The position numbers and the translations under genes are program-made. Shown piece after piece: positions 8,421-17,127 of a DNA stretch of 64,000 nt. Under the pieces are notes generated by a model that did not search any database, was not told where the DNA came from, and worked only from the letters and a program-made list of their open reading frames with translations. This stretch comes from Pseudoduganella danionis (GTDB lineage Bacteria; Pseudomonadota; Gammaproteobacteria; Burkholderiales; Burkholderiaceae_D), in NCBI RefSeq assembly GCF_009720775.1, contig NZ_WNKW01000001.1, positions 248,001-312,000 on the forward strand, in the 5' to 3' direction. Every line of letters starts with the position of its first letter. The stretch's first letter is position 1.

Positions 8421-11012
8421 TTATGGCCCGACCGGCACGATGGTGGTGGTGCCGTCGGTGGTGATGGCGATCAGGGTCAGGCCATCGCCCGACACGGCCA
8501 TCTGGCGCGGCGCGAGCTGCTTGCCCGTGCTGGTCAGCTTGAACTGGTTGAGCAGGGTGCCGCTGCTGCTGTACAGCCAGATATCGCTAACCGCGCCGTT
8601 GGCCGCCGTGCCGCAATACAGCCGGCCATCGCTGCCCACTTCCACGTTGTTGGGTGCGCCATCGCCGGCGGCCAGATAGGCCAGCACACCGAGATCGGCC
8701 GGGTTCAGGATGCTGCACGATTTGGTCGCGCTGCTCGCGCTGTAAAGGCGCGTGCCATCCAGACTGACGGCGATATCCTGCCCCTGCGTACCGGCACCGG
8801 CATGGCTGGCGGCACTGATCTTGGCCGGATACAGCGTGCCGCCGTTGAGCGCGGCATAGTCGACGCTGTAGGTGGCGATCTGCACGGCGCCGCTGTCTTC
8901 GCTCTGTTGCAGCAGGCGTTTGCCATCGCCGCTGGCGGCCAGCGTGCCGCTGCTCAATGGCAGGCTGAGCTTGGTGTTATCGCTGGTCAGGTAGGCCGCG
9001 CCCGTACTCAGGGCGAGGATTTCCACACCGTTCGGACGCAGTATTTTCAGCCGGGTAGTGCGGTCGGCCGCGCTGAGCGCGAGGTTGCCCGTCACCTTCT
9101 GGGTGTTCAGGTTGATGCTGACGAGGGCGCGGTTGCTCAGGTCGAGCAGATACAGCAGGTCGCCATTGGCGCTGGTGGTCATATCGCCCAGACTGCTGGC
9201 GAGTCCCGTGATGCTGGCCACTTTCTGGCCCGTGTAGAGGTGGTAGACGTCGATATAGGTGCCGCCATTGTGCACATAGGCATAAGGCCGGATCGGATCG
9301 GTGATGACATTGCTATACGGCAGCACGGTGGTGGTATTGCTGCTCGGCGTGCGCGTGCCCTTCCACAAGGCGATGCGTATCACTTCCGGCGCCACTGCAT
9401 CGGTATCGGTGGGGGTGATGGTCACCGTGGCCAGATTCAGCGAGTCGGCCGTCAGCGTACTGGGGTCCGCCACCAGCGCGATCTGGTTGCTGCTGACGTT
9501 GGCGGCCAGCCAGCTGGCGCTCGAGCTGGCGCGCATGCCGCCAAAGTTGCCGAAGTTGTCCGTGACGGTGATGGTGCGGGTCAGACGCGACCAGCCGGGC
9601 GCACTGCTCAGTGCGGCTGCGGTCTCGGACGGGATCAGCGTGTGCCGGTCCTTGTTGATGGTCAGCAGAATGGCGGCCTTGACCTGATCGCCATTTACGC
9701 TGGCGCTTGCATTAATCAGGCGCGAGCTGCTGCCCACCGTGGCGCTATTGGGCACGGCAGTGAAGCTGAGCTTGCTGCCGGTTTGGCTCACGCTGCCGCT
9801 GGTGCTGCTGGCGCTGGCCCATGCGGGCAGCGTATCAAGTATCCATGGCCAGCTATTGCTCAGCGTGTTCAGGCTGAGCGTGACGGAAGCTGTGCTGCTG
9901 AAATCACGGCCGTAAGTGCCGCCCAGCGTGACGGCATTTACGGAGGTGCTCAGTGTGGCGGGGCTCAGATTGAGCGTGACGGGCAAGGTACGCGTGCTCA
10001 GGCCGGGCGCTGCCAAACTGAGCGTATTGCTATAGCTGCCGCTGGCCAGCGTACCCACGCGCGGATCGACCGACAGCGCCATGCTGGCCGGCGTGCTGCC
10101 ACTGCTGGGCGTGACGCTGAGCCAGCCCACGCTGGCGCTGGCCGTCCATTTGGCGCTGGCTTGGTCATCGGTATCGATAGTGATGTTCTGGGCCGGTATC
10201 GGTGCGCCATTGATGGCGTTGAAAGTCAGGCTGCTGGAGTTGCTGACCAGACCGCTAGGCTGGACCGACAGGGTGGCCGCCAGCGTCACACTCTGGCCAT
10301 CGCTGGCGCTGAGGGTCAGGTTGGCGTTGTACTCGCCCACGGTCAGTCCAGTAGCATCGAAGCTCACAGCTAGCGTGGCGTTGCCGCTGCCGCTAGTGAG
10401 GGCCGGTTTGAGCCAGCTTGCACTGCTGCTGACGCTCCAGCTACGACCGGCCGCATTGATGGCAACATTGATAGGACTGGCGGCCGTGCCACCAACGTGG
10501 AAAGTGCCGGCCAGCGCGGTGGCTGGCGTCGCCGTAAAGGTAGGCTGGCCGGCTGCAACGATTTGCAGGCTGTAGGGCAGACTGACGGGCGAGCCGGGGA
10601 ACTGGCTGACGCACGCGCTATCGCGGCACAGGCGCACGCTGAAGTTGCCGGTATACGTGCCTACGGCCAGACCGGGCGCCGTCTGCAGCACCGCGTGGTA
10701 CTGACTGTCGCTGTCGCGCACTAGCTGGGGATTGGGCTGCAGCACGCCATTGCTATCGACCACAGAGGCGAACACCTGGCCCGTGACTTCGGCCGGACGG
10801 GTCACGGCGGCGATCACGTTCAGCGTCAGCGCACTGCCCGCGTTCACGCTGGCCCGCACGGTGTCGGGAGTGAAGCTGAGGGCGGGGCTGACTACGGGCG
10901 TGCTGCCACTGCCAGTGCTGCTGCCTCCGCCGCCACAGCCGGCGAGCGTGGCCAGCAGCAGGGCACAGCAGGAGTAGACGAAAGTCGACGCGATGGACCG
11001 GCGATGCAGCAT
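8421..11012 (-). CDS. Large lipoprotein with Ig/BACON-like repeats and a beta-propeller
   Basis: 863 residues. The signal peptide ends in the lipobox LAGC, followed by a flexible Gly/Ser linker. Residues about 50-530 contain repeated beta-sandwich units with the phrase W-L-x-V-x-P-x-SG...V-D-P, as in WLSVTPSSGSTPASMALS, characteristic of BACON/Ig-like domains that often bind glycans or mucins. The C-terminal 300 residues carry repeated G-D-G/S-x-D-G-x-x-L-Y blades (GDGKRLLQQ, SLDGTRLYSAS, GSDGRLYCGT, SGDGLTLIAI) of a YVTN-like propeller. It is probably surface-exposed. The start at 11012 was chosen for AGGAATACTC upstream and the immediate signal peptide; an in-frame ATG at 11072 adds 20 atypical residues. 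Confidence 0.75.
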   Translation of the reverse strand: MLHRRSIASTFVYSCCALLLATLAGCGGGGSSTGSGSTPVVSPALSFTPDTVRASVNAGSALTLNVIAAVTRPAEVTGQVFASVVDSNGVLQPNPQLVRDSDSQYHAVLQTAPGLAVGTYTGNFSVRLCRDSACVSQFPGSPVSLPYSLQIVAAGQPTFTATPATALAGTFHVGGTAASPINVAINAAGRSWSVSSSASWLKPALTSGSGNATLAVSFDATGLTVGEYNANLTLSASDGQSVTLAATLSVQPSGLVSNSSSLTFNAINGAPIPAQNITIDTDDQASAKWTASASVGWLSVTPSSGSTPASMALSVDPRVGTLASGSYSNTLSLAAPGLSTRTLPVTLNLSPATLSTSVNAVTLGGTYGRDFSSTASVTLSLNTLSNSWPWILDTLPAWASASSTSGSVSQTGSKLSFTAVPNSATVGSSSRLINASASVNGDQVKAAILLTINKDRHTLIPSETAAALSSAPGWSRLTRTITVTDNFGNFGGMRASSSASWLAANVSSNQIALVADPSTLTADSLNLATVTITPTDTDAVAPEVIRIALWKGTRTPSSNTTTVLPYSNVITDPIRPYAYVHNGGTYIDVYHLYTGQKVASITGLASSLGDMTTSANGDLLYLLDLSNRALVSINLNTQKVTGNLALSAADRTTRLKILRPNGVEILALSTGAAYLTSDNTKLSLPLSSGTLAASGDGKRLLQQSEDSGAVQIATYSVDYAALNGGTLYPAKISAASHAGAGTQGQDIAVSLDGTRLYSASSATKSCSILNPADLGVLAYLAAGDGAPNNVEVGSDGRLYCGTAANGAVSDIWLYSSSGTLLNQFKLTSTGKQLAPRQMAVSGDGLTLIAITTDGTTTIVPVGP

Positions 11013-11137
11013 GAGTATTCCTGGTAGGCAGCACGGGTCGTGCCTGAGCCTACAATTGTTGTTCACCCACAACAGGGTGTCAAGCTGGCATAGAGGGCAA
11101 GTTGTGCCGTATTTTCGCGCTTAACTTCAGGCCCGGC

Positions 11138-12325
11138 CTATTTCTGCAGGGCGGCCGCTTCGTAGGCGCGCAGCTTGTCCAGCTTGGCCGCGTACAGAGC
11201 GTGATCGCTGCGTGTGGTGCTGTTGGCCAGTGCCTTGACCATGTGCATATCCGCCTCGCGCAGGTAGCCTAGACGGTAATCGGCCAGCGCTAGCCAGAAG
11301 TGGAATTCGTGGTAGTCGGGCACGCGCGCAAGCTCGCGCCGGAACAGTTCACGTGCGCGCTCGAAGTCGCCGATGCGCATCGCGGCCTGGCCCAGATTGA
11401 AGTAGTAGAACGGCGGTTCCGGTTCTAGTTGCGCCAGCTTCAAGCGCAATTGTGCAGCTTCGGCGCGCTTGTCCGGCAGCGCCTGGCTTTCCAGCGTCTG
11501 CGCCAGATTCGATAGCACGATCACGTTGTCCGGCCGCTGCTGCAGCGCATAGCGCAGGGTGCGCTCGGCTTCGGGCAAATTGCCGTGGTGCTGGTAGATC
11601 ACGGCCAGCGTATTGTAGGCGTGCAGGAAGGCGGGGGCTTGCTCGATGGCTTTGCGCACCAGCCAGTAGGCCTGATCGTACTGGCCTTGCGCCAGCAGTT
11701 CGGCGCCGCGGTTGTTGAGGTACATGGCGATGATGGTGGTTTCATCGAGTGGCCTGGCATTCTCGCGCGCCTTGGCCGTGATGGGGATGAAGTCCACCGT
11801 CAGCGGGCTGGACAGGTCCACCCCGAAGCCGTTGCGGATATCCGTACGCTGCTGGCCGAGTACGAGGTTGACGTGGTTGCTGGCGAAGTACAGGTCGCCA
11901 GCACGGCTCCAGCTTTCATCCACCTGCACCTGCTGGAACTGTACGTTGAGATTGAGTTCGCGCGCGAGTGCCGCCGTCATGATGGCCAGCGACAGGCAGT
12001 TGCCGGAGCGGGCGGCAAAGGTTTCGGCCGCGTCGCGCGTCATGGCAGCGTCGTACTCGAGCTGCAGCTTGTCCTTGCGGTACAGTGCTTCAAACAGTAC
12101 GCGGCGTACATCCTTGTGCAGCAGGTTGTGGCTGACTTCGCGCTGCAGATAGGCGCGCATGTCGGCATTGACGGCAAAGATGTGGTCGATCTCGACCGGC
12201 CGGGCTGGCGCGTCAAATAGCTGGTCGTGGAATAGTTGCGGCGCCGCTGGTAACTGGTCCAGCGGTGTCGTGCTGGCGCAGCCGCCCAGCAATGCGGCGC
12301 AAAGTAGGATGGCGCAGGCTTTCAT
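11138..12325 (-). CDS. TPR lipoprotein with transglutaminase-like domain
   Basis: 395 residues. The lipoprotein signal (LLGGC, Cys near residue 16) is followed by a transglutaminase/cysteine-protease-like core at residues about 60-170. Its Cys is in RSGNCLSLAIM and its His in SNHVNLVLG. At least four tetratricopeptide repeats follow at residues 205-390 (AYNTLAVIYQHHGNLPEAER, then NLAQTLESQ, YFNLGQAAMRIGDFERAREL and FWLALADYRLGYLREAD). The combination suggests a periplasmic or outer-membrane scaffold with possible peptidase activity. ATG 12325 is preceded by GGGAGACTGTC. The gene appears monocistronic. Confidence 0.8.
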   Translation of the reverse strand: MKACAILLCAALLGGCASTTPLDQLPAAPQLFHDQLFDAPARPVEIDHIFAVNADMRAYLQREVSHNLLHKDVRRVLFEALYRKDKLQLEYDAAMTRDAAETFAARSGNCLSLAIMTAALARELNLNVQFQQVQVDESWSRAGDLYFASNHVNLVLGQQRTDIRNGFGVDLSSPLTVDFIPITAKARENARPLDETTIIAMYLNNRGAELLAQGQYDQAYWLVRKAIEQAPAFLHAYNTLAVIYQHHGNLPEAERTLRYALQQRPDNVIVLSNLAQTLESQALPDKRAEAAQLRLKLAQLEPEPPFYYFNLGQAAMRIGDFERARELFRRELARVPDYHEFHFWLALADYRLGYLREADMHMVKALANSTTRSDHALYAAKLDKLRAYEAAALQK

Positions 12326-12447
12326 GACAGTCTCCCGTATCGGCGGGACGCCATGGGTTAGCGCAGTAAGACTAAGACTAAGAAGAGGCTACCGGGTTCC
12401 GCTGAAGGAAAGTATCCTCGCCTGTGCGGGTACTGTCAAACGCTGCT

Positions 12448-13674
12448 TCAGGCGAGCGGGCGCAGCTCCTGCGGCTGGCCGTCGGCGTCGAAACGCCGGG
12501 CTACCGACAACTGGCCCAGACCCAGGCCCAGACTGGCCAGCGCGTCGCTCACATCGTCGACTTCGATTTCCAGATCGGCCGTGAGGTCGAGCGGCCGGTC
12601 GCATTCGGCCAGTACGCTGTCGCCGATGCGTAGCTGCACGCGTAAAACCATGTCGTCGTCGATGTCGGTGGGCGCAATGATGGCCTGTAGCTGCTCGGGC
12701 GCGTGGCCGTCCATGGCCTGATTGAGTGTGGCCAGCATTTGCAGCATGGCGTACTCGGCCTGCGCAGTCGCGCGCGCGCCGAAGAACAGATCCTGATACA
12801 GGAAGTTCAGGCGCAGCGCGGGATCGCTGCCGCGGCCGCGGCCCAGGCAGCGCGCCACCATGGGTGCATATTGTTCGGTCCACTTCTGGTAGCGTTCGGC
12901 GCGCTGGGCGAAATAGGCGTCGGCGGCTTTTTCCTTGGCCGGTACGGCGTAGAACGGATCGTCGGCACGCTTGAGGGCAAAGCCCAGCAGGAAGCGCAGT
13001 TCCACCGCGCTATCGTCGGGGCCGAAGCTGCTCGGCGCCCAGCCGGCCGCCATGCTGCGCTCGAGCGCCGGCGCTGCCATGATTTTTTTGTTGTTCAGCG
13101 ATTGCTCGGCTTCGCGCACCATGCTGTGCAGCTGGCCGTAAGTGATCTTTTCGATTTCGGCCAGATCATAGGCATGGCTGACCAGTACCACGCGCGCACG
13201 CGGGCTTTCCAGCCCGGCATCGGTGAAGCTATCGAGCACGGCGTCGTAGGCGTCGCTGTCCTGGAAATCAGCGGCGGCATCGAGCCCGCCCTGGCTGTGC
13301 ACAAACACGGGGATGGCAAAGGCGTCGATTTCCATTTCCGGCGCATCGGCATGGCGCAGGCGCACGCTGGCCGCACCTTCTTCGATGGCATTGCGCAGGT
13401 AGCGGTAGCCGTCCACGGATTCGTCGCGCGCCAGTTCGATCGCGCCGTACAGCACTTCATCCTTGCTCTGGTTGAGCAGCTTGCGCAGCAGGCGCTGGAA
13501 CTCCAGCCCTTTCTGCGCCAGATCGGCGCGGGTGGCCTCGGCCACGATGTCGTTATTGAATTCGCCATCCGACAGGTCGAGCGCGAGCGCGCACAGTTCG
13601 GTGGTTTGCTGTTCGTCTTTGAGTTCGGGCGCGGCGGCCGATTTGCGCGCGACGGGGCGCTTGTTGTTTGCCAT
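12448..13674 (-). CDS. DUF2863-like cytoplasmic protein
   Basis: 408 residues without a signal peptide or membrane segment. The overall pattern (ELCALALDLSDG, later DEVLYGAIELARD, then ALLNKK-type central and acidic C-terminal segments such as DLTADLEIEVDDVSDAL) resembles a betaproteobacterial protein family I recall as DUF2863, whose function is unknown. The N-terminus is basic (MANNKRPVARKS). The gene lies only 3 bp downstream of the HDOD-domain gene on the same strand, so the two are likely one operon. The family name is from memory and is the least certain part of this call. Confidence 0.55.
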   Translation of the reverse strand: MANNKRPVARKSAAAPELKDEQQTTELCALALDLSDGEFNNDIVAEATRADLAQKGLEFQRLLRKLLNQSKDEVLYGAIELARDESVDGYRYLRNAIEEGAASVRLRHADAPEMEIDAFAIPVFVHSQGGLDAAADFQDSDAYDAVLDSFTDAGLESPRARVVLVSHAYDLAEIEKITYGQLHSMVREAEQSLNNKKIMAAPALERSMAAGWAPSSFGPDDSAVELRFLLGFALKRADDPFYAVPAKEKAADAYFAQRAERYQKWTEQYAPMVARCLGRGRGSDPALRLNFLYQDLFFGARATAQAEYAMLQMLATLNQAMDGHAPEQLQAIIAPTDIDDDMVLRVQLRIGDSVLAECDRPLDLTADLEIEVDDVSDALASLGLGLGQLSVARRFDADGQPQELRPLA

Positions 13675-13677
13675 AGT

Positions 13678-14544
13678 CTATCGTTCGGTATGCAGGGCTT
13701 CGTTCAGTTCTTCCAGCAGGTCGGCGGTTTCGTCTTCCGTCAGGCCCAGATGGCGGCAGGCGTAGTCGCGGCCTTTTTCCCATTCATACGACATGCGGCG
13801 GCCGTGGAAGCGCTGTATGCCCTGTTCGGCCAGCAGTGCCAGCGAAACCAGCGAGCGGATCGCGTCATCGGTGGCCGGATCTTCCAGCACGCGGTAGTCG
13901 TGGTGGTGCAGAATCGCCCAGCTGACGTCGGGCGACAAGCCCCAGTTACGCGCCAGCAGGCAGCCTATGGCCGCATGGTTGGTCTGGTAGCGCTGGTCTT
14001 CGAGTTGGGTAAACGGGTTGATGTGGTCGTCGCAGGCTTCGCTATAGGTTTGCGCATAGTCGGCAAAGCGGTTCATCAGCAGTGGCACGCCGATATCGCA
14101 GAACAGCCCGAAGGTGTGGGCGATGTCGGGCGGGGCGATGCGCAGTTTGCGCGAGCAGAACACCACCGCCTGCGCACGGCGCGCGGAGATTTCCCAGAAT
14201 GCGTCCAGATCCGATTGCTTGCCATCGATGGCCTGGCGCGCCAGCAGGCCCGTGAGCAGGGCGGCGCACTGGCTGATGCCGAGGAAGTTGATGGCCTGCT
14301 CGACGGATTTGGCTTTGCGGCTGGCACCGAAGAACGGCGAATTGGCCAGCTTGAGCAGCGCGCCCGACATGCCAACATCATTGCCGATGATGCGCGCAAT
14401 GCGGCGCGGCGACGGGTCGGGCTGGGCCAGCTCGTGCTGCAGGTCGACCAGTAGGCTGGGGCGAGGCGGAATCCGGATCGAGCGGATCAGCGCATCTTCT
14501 ACGGCGTGGTCGTCGGGCTGGGCGTGAGGTGCTACTGGTGTCAT
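13678..14544 (-). CDS. HDOD-domain signalling protein
   Basis: 288 residues dominated by one HDOD domain (residues about 28-230), an HD-fold derivative lacking the metal-binding HD pair. It is recognised by IIGNDVGMSGALLKLANSPF, AINFLGISQCAALLTG and the later ILHHHDYRVLED segment. HDOD proteins act in regulatory networks for c-di-GMP, motility and stress, and are generally non-catalytic. It is the first gene of a pair with the DUF2863-like protein. A stem-loop (14621-14641) lies upstream, between this gene and the chemoreceptor gene. Confidence 0.85.
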   Translation of the reverse strand: MTPVAPHAQPDDHAVEDALIRSIRIPPRPSLLVDLQHELAQPDPSPRRIARIIGNDVGMSGALLKLANSPFFGASRKAKSVEQAINFLGISQCAALLTGLLARQAIDGKQSDLDAFWEISARRAQAVVFCSRKLRIAPPDIAHTFGLFCDIGVPLLMNRFADYAQTYSEACDDHINPFTQLEDQRYQTNHAAIGCLLARNWGLSPDVSWAILHHHDYRVLEDPATDDAIRSLVSLALLAEQGIQRFHGRRMSYEWEKGRDYACRHLGLTEDETADLLEELNEALHTER

Positions 14545-14620
14545 CGTATTCTTCAGGGTCGGGTACTAATGATGCCAAAGCGACACTATAAACCAGTGCG
14601 CTCTGTTGTGCTCCCTGATT

Positions 14621-14641
14621 ATCGCCGCAAGCTGCGGCGAT
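14621..14641. repeat. Perfect 9-bp hairpin between the chemoreceptor and HDOD genes
   Basis: ATCGCCGCA and TGCGGCGAT are separated by AGC. It lies 80 bp past the chemoreceptor stop codon and 77 bp before the HDOD start. It is probably a transcription end structure for the chemoreceptor unit, but there is no U-tract on either strand. The other bases between 14545 and 14721 show no gene that can be supported. Confidence 0.4.
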
Positions 14642-14721
14642 GGATATCTAAATTTCCCCGATTTATGTGCCGAATGCCAACTTTTGGGTGCGGCCCTCTA
14701 GGGAAAAAGAACATTTTTATA

Positions 14722-16383
14722 TCATTTTGCTCTGGCTCTGTGTACACCTGATCCAGATTGCGATTTCGACCACGCTGGCGGTGCCGCCGATGCCAGCGCC
14801 AGCGCGCTGGACGGCGCGGGCGCACTGTCAGGCATCTGGAACACGGCCACGGCGGCCGATAGCTGGACGGCCTGTTCCTGCAGGCTGGCCGCGGCGGCGG
14901 CGGCCTGTTCCACCAGTGCCGCATTCTGCTGGGTGACGTCATCCATCTGGCCCACGGCCTGATTGACTTCGGCGATGCCGCGCGCCTGATCGGCACTGGC
15001 CTGCGAGATGTGGGTGATGATGTCGTTGACCTGCTGTACCGAGGCCACCACGTCGTTCATGTGGGCGCCGGCCTGTTGTACCGATGCGCTACCGCTATCG
15101 ATGGTGGCCACCGAGGCCGCAATCAGCGTCTTGATCTCGCGCGCAGCAGCGGCCGAGCGCTGCGCCAGCGTGCGCACTTCGCTGGCTACCACGGCAAAGC
15201 CGCGCCCCTGCTCGCCGGCCCGTGCTGCTTCCACCGCCGCATTCAGGGCCAGAATATTGGTCTGGAAGGCGATGCCGTCGATCACGCTGATGATGTCGAC
15301 AATCTGGCGCGAGCTGCTGCGGATATCGCCCATGGTCTGTACCGCCTGCTGCACGGCGCTGCCACCCGTCTGCGCCAACTGGGCTGCGCTGGCGGCTAGC
15401 TGGCAGGCCTGGCGGGCGCTGGCTGCGTTGTGCTGCACGGCTTCGGTAAGGCTGGCCATGGCGCTGGCAGTCTGCTCGAGCGAACTGGCTTGCAGCTCGG
15501 TGCGGCTGGACAGGTCCAGATTGCCGCTGGCGATTTCGTGCGCGGCCACGTCGATGGTCTGCACGGCCGTGCGGATGGTGCCCAGCGTCTGGGTCAGATT
15601 GTCCATGGTGCGGTCCAGCATGCGCGCCGTATCGGCGATTTCATCGCGCCCGTCGTTGCTGGCGCCCGTGATCAGGCGGCCGGCCGCCAGTGCCAGCACC
15701 ACATCGGCGATCGCGCGGATATCGCGCAGCATGGCGCTGCGCACGGCCATGGTCACGGCCAGCGACAGCAGCACGGACAGCAGCACCAGCACGGCCATGC
15801 CGCTGCTAAGCTGCTGGAATTCGGCGCGTGCCTGCTGGTGCGCCTGTGCGCTGAGCTGCTGCTCCAGCGTGGACATGCGGGCCAGCAGGGTATTGAGTTG
15901 CTGGAACTGCTGCTCGGCCTTGGCCATGGCATTGGTGGCGATGCTCTGGTCCATGGCCGCCATGTCCATGGTGTCCTGCACCGCCTTGCGGTAAGCCTGC
16001 AAGGCGCGGCGCGACTGCTCGACTATCTGGCGCTCGGGCGCATCGTCGCTGGCCGTCATGTCGCTGCCGAGCTGGCGCAGCTGCTGCTCTATGCTGTCAT
16101 GACCCTGATGGATCTGGCGGTTCAGCTCATCCAGCCGGTTCTGGGCAAAGCTGCCATTCACCCATGCCAGCAACTGGTAGATGCGGGCATGGGCATAGCG
16201 CAGCTCGGCGCTGACATCGGCCGCGCTCTTGAGCCGCGCCGTACGGACCTGCAGCATATTTTCCAGCGTGGCGTTCTGGCGCAGCATGCCGTAGTAGGCC
16301 GCGCCGGCCGTCAGCATCAGCAGGCACAGTACCAGCCCCGGGGCCAGCAGCAGTTTCGGTCCTATCCGCAGTTTCTTCAGCAT
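14722..16383 (-). CDS. Methyl-accepting chemotaxis protein (4HB type)
   Basis: 553 residues: a first membrane helix ([20 protein letters not shown], about 12-31), a helical periplasmic four-helix-bundle sensor (about 35-188), a second membrane helix ([17 protein letters not shown]), HAMP, and the cytoplasmic signalling domain. The hairpin tip reads [20 protein letters not shown], the CheA/CheW contact region. There is no obvious CheR-binding pentapeptide at the C-terminus. The gene is 14 bp downstream of a secreted Cache-domain protein gene on the same strand, which suggests that the soluble Cache protein could bind the ligand and present it to this receptor. Confidence 0.92.
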   Translation of the reverse strand: MLKKLRIGPKLLLAPGLVLCLLMLTAGAAYYGMLRQNATLENMLQVRTARLKSAADVSAELRYAHARIYQLLAWVNGSFAQNRLDELNRQIHQGHDSIEQQLRQLGSDMTASDDAPERQIVEQSRRALQAYRKAVQDTMDMAAMDQSIATNAMAKAEQQFQQLNTLLARMSTLEQQLSAQAHQQARAEFQQLSSGMAVLVLLSVLLSLAVTMAVRSAMLRDIRAIADVVLALAAGRLITGASNDGRDEIADTARMLDRTMDNLTQTLGTIRTAVQTIDVAAHEIASGNLDLSSRTELQASSLEQTASAMASLTEAVQHNAASARQACQLAASAAQLAQTGGSAVQQAVQTMGDIRSSSRQIVDIISVIDGIAFQTNILALNAAVEAARAGEQGRGFAVVASEVRTLAQRSAAAAREIKTLIAASVATIDSGSASVQQAGAHMNDVVASVQQVNDIITHISQASADQARGIAEVNQAVGQMDDVTQQNAALVEQAAAAAASLQEQAVQLSAAVAVFQMPDSAPAPSSALALASAAPPAWSKSQSGSGVHRARAK

Positions 16384-16397
16384 GGCCAGCTCCTGCT

Positions 16398-16853
16398 TTA
16401 TTTTTTATAGATGCCCGCTTCCAGCACGACGTCGCCGACGCGCAGGATGTAGGTGGTCTTGGGTTCTATCTTGCCGGTGGCAGGATTCTTGTACTGGTAG
16501 TCGACCCAGCCATGGCCTTTTTTGGCGGCCAGCTCGATGATCTCGCGGCGGTATTTCTTGCCGCTGGCGTCAGGCATATCGGTCAGGTCCTTGCCGACGA
16601 TGCTGGGGTTGACGGGATGGGCCAGCACGATGCCGCTGGCCAGATCGCGCACATCGATGTAGAGCGTGCCTTGCAGGTAGTCGGGATCTTTGGCACTGAC
16701 CTTGCGCAGCAGGTCTTCCTTGCCATGGGCCTTGAGGTAGGCCGCACCTTTTTCCACCATGGCGATGGCGTCTTTCTGGGTCGGTTCGGCCGCATGGCCA
16801 GACAGGGGCAGCAGCAGGGCCGTACTGGCGGCCAACAGGGAGAGCAGTTTCAT
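16398..16853 (-). CDS. Secreted single Cache-domain protein
   Basis: 151 residues with a cleavable signal peptide (ending SGHAAE) and a single Cache_2-type domain. Recognisable pieces are [61 protein letters not shown], and the end strands [17 protein letters not shown] and [16 protein letters not shown]. Such domains normally sit inside chemoreceptors or histidine kinases. Here the domain is free in the periplasm and encoded directly before a chemoreceptor, so it is likely a binding partner for a small organic ligand. GCGAGGACCTGCC provides the ribosome binding site. Confidence 0.85.
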   Translation of the reverse strand: MKLLSLLAASTALLLPLSGHAAEPTQKDAIAMVEKGAAYLKAHGKEDLLRKVSAKDPDYLQGTLYIDVRDLASGIVLAHPVNPSIVGKDLTDMPDASGKKYRREIIELAAKKGHGWVDYQYKNPATGKIEPKTTYILRVGDVVLEAGIYKK

Positions 16854-17010
16854 GGCAGGTCCTCGCGGTGGGAGAGTGGTTGGGCGGTGACGGAACAGCT
16901 AGCTGCTGAACTGTACGCCGCTGCTGACGCGAGGAATTGCGTTGCCGCAAGTTCTAGCTTGCTGGCAAGTTTGTGCGCTATCTGCATCAAGGCAAAGAAA
17001 ATTTCCGGGC

Positions 17011-17027
17011 ATCATTTTTTAAATGAT
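17011..17027. promoter_or_regulatory. Palindrome in the divergent cache-kamA intergenic region
   Basis: ATCATTT-TTT-AAATGAT is a perfect 7-bp inverted repeat in the most AT-rich part of the 274-bp region between the Cache gene (16853, minus) and the KamA-family gene (17128, plus). TTGACG follows directly at 17026-17031 and could be a -35 element for the rightward gene. It is a possible operator; nothing else recognisable was seen in 16854-17127. Confidence 0.3.
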
Positions 17028-17127
17028 TGACGCACGGCAATTGCAAGCTGGCCGCGCGGCCTAGCATGCAGCTTCAGCCCGACCACTGTTCCGGTCCCAC
17101 CCAGCCCCATCTGTGAGAGGAAGTGCC

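Noticed and set aside
8415..10373. 652-codon plus-strand ORF opposite the Ig/propeller lipoprotein gene
   Set aside because: It is antisense to a well-supported lipoprotein and is composed of Ala/Gly/Gln/Arg-rich low-information sequence, as expected from GC-rich shadow frames.
12703..14454. 583-codon plus-strand ORF opposite the DUF2863-like and HDOD genes
   Set aside because: It crosses two genes that have clear ribosome binding sites and family sequence; it is taken as a GC-skew artefact.
14572..14751. Possible short plus-strand ORF in the chemoreceptor-HDOD gap
   Set aside because: It has no ribosome binding site and runs into the chemoreceptor's 3' end on the opposite strand; Arg/Lys/Phe-rich sequence looks random.
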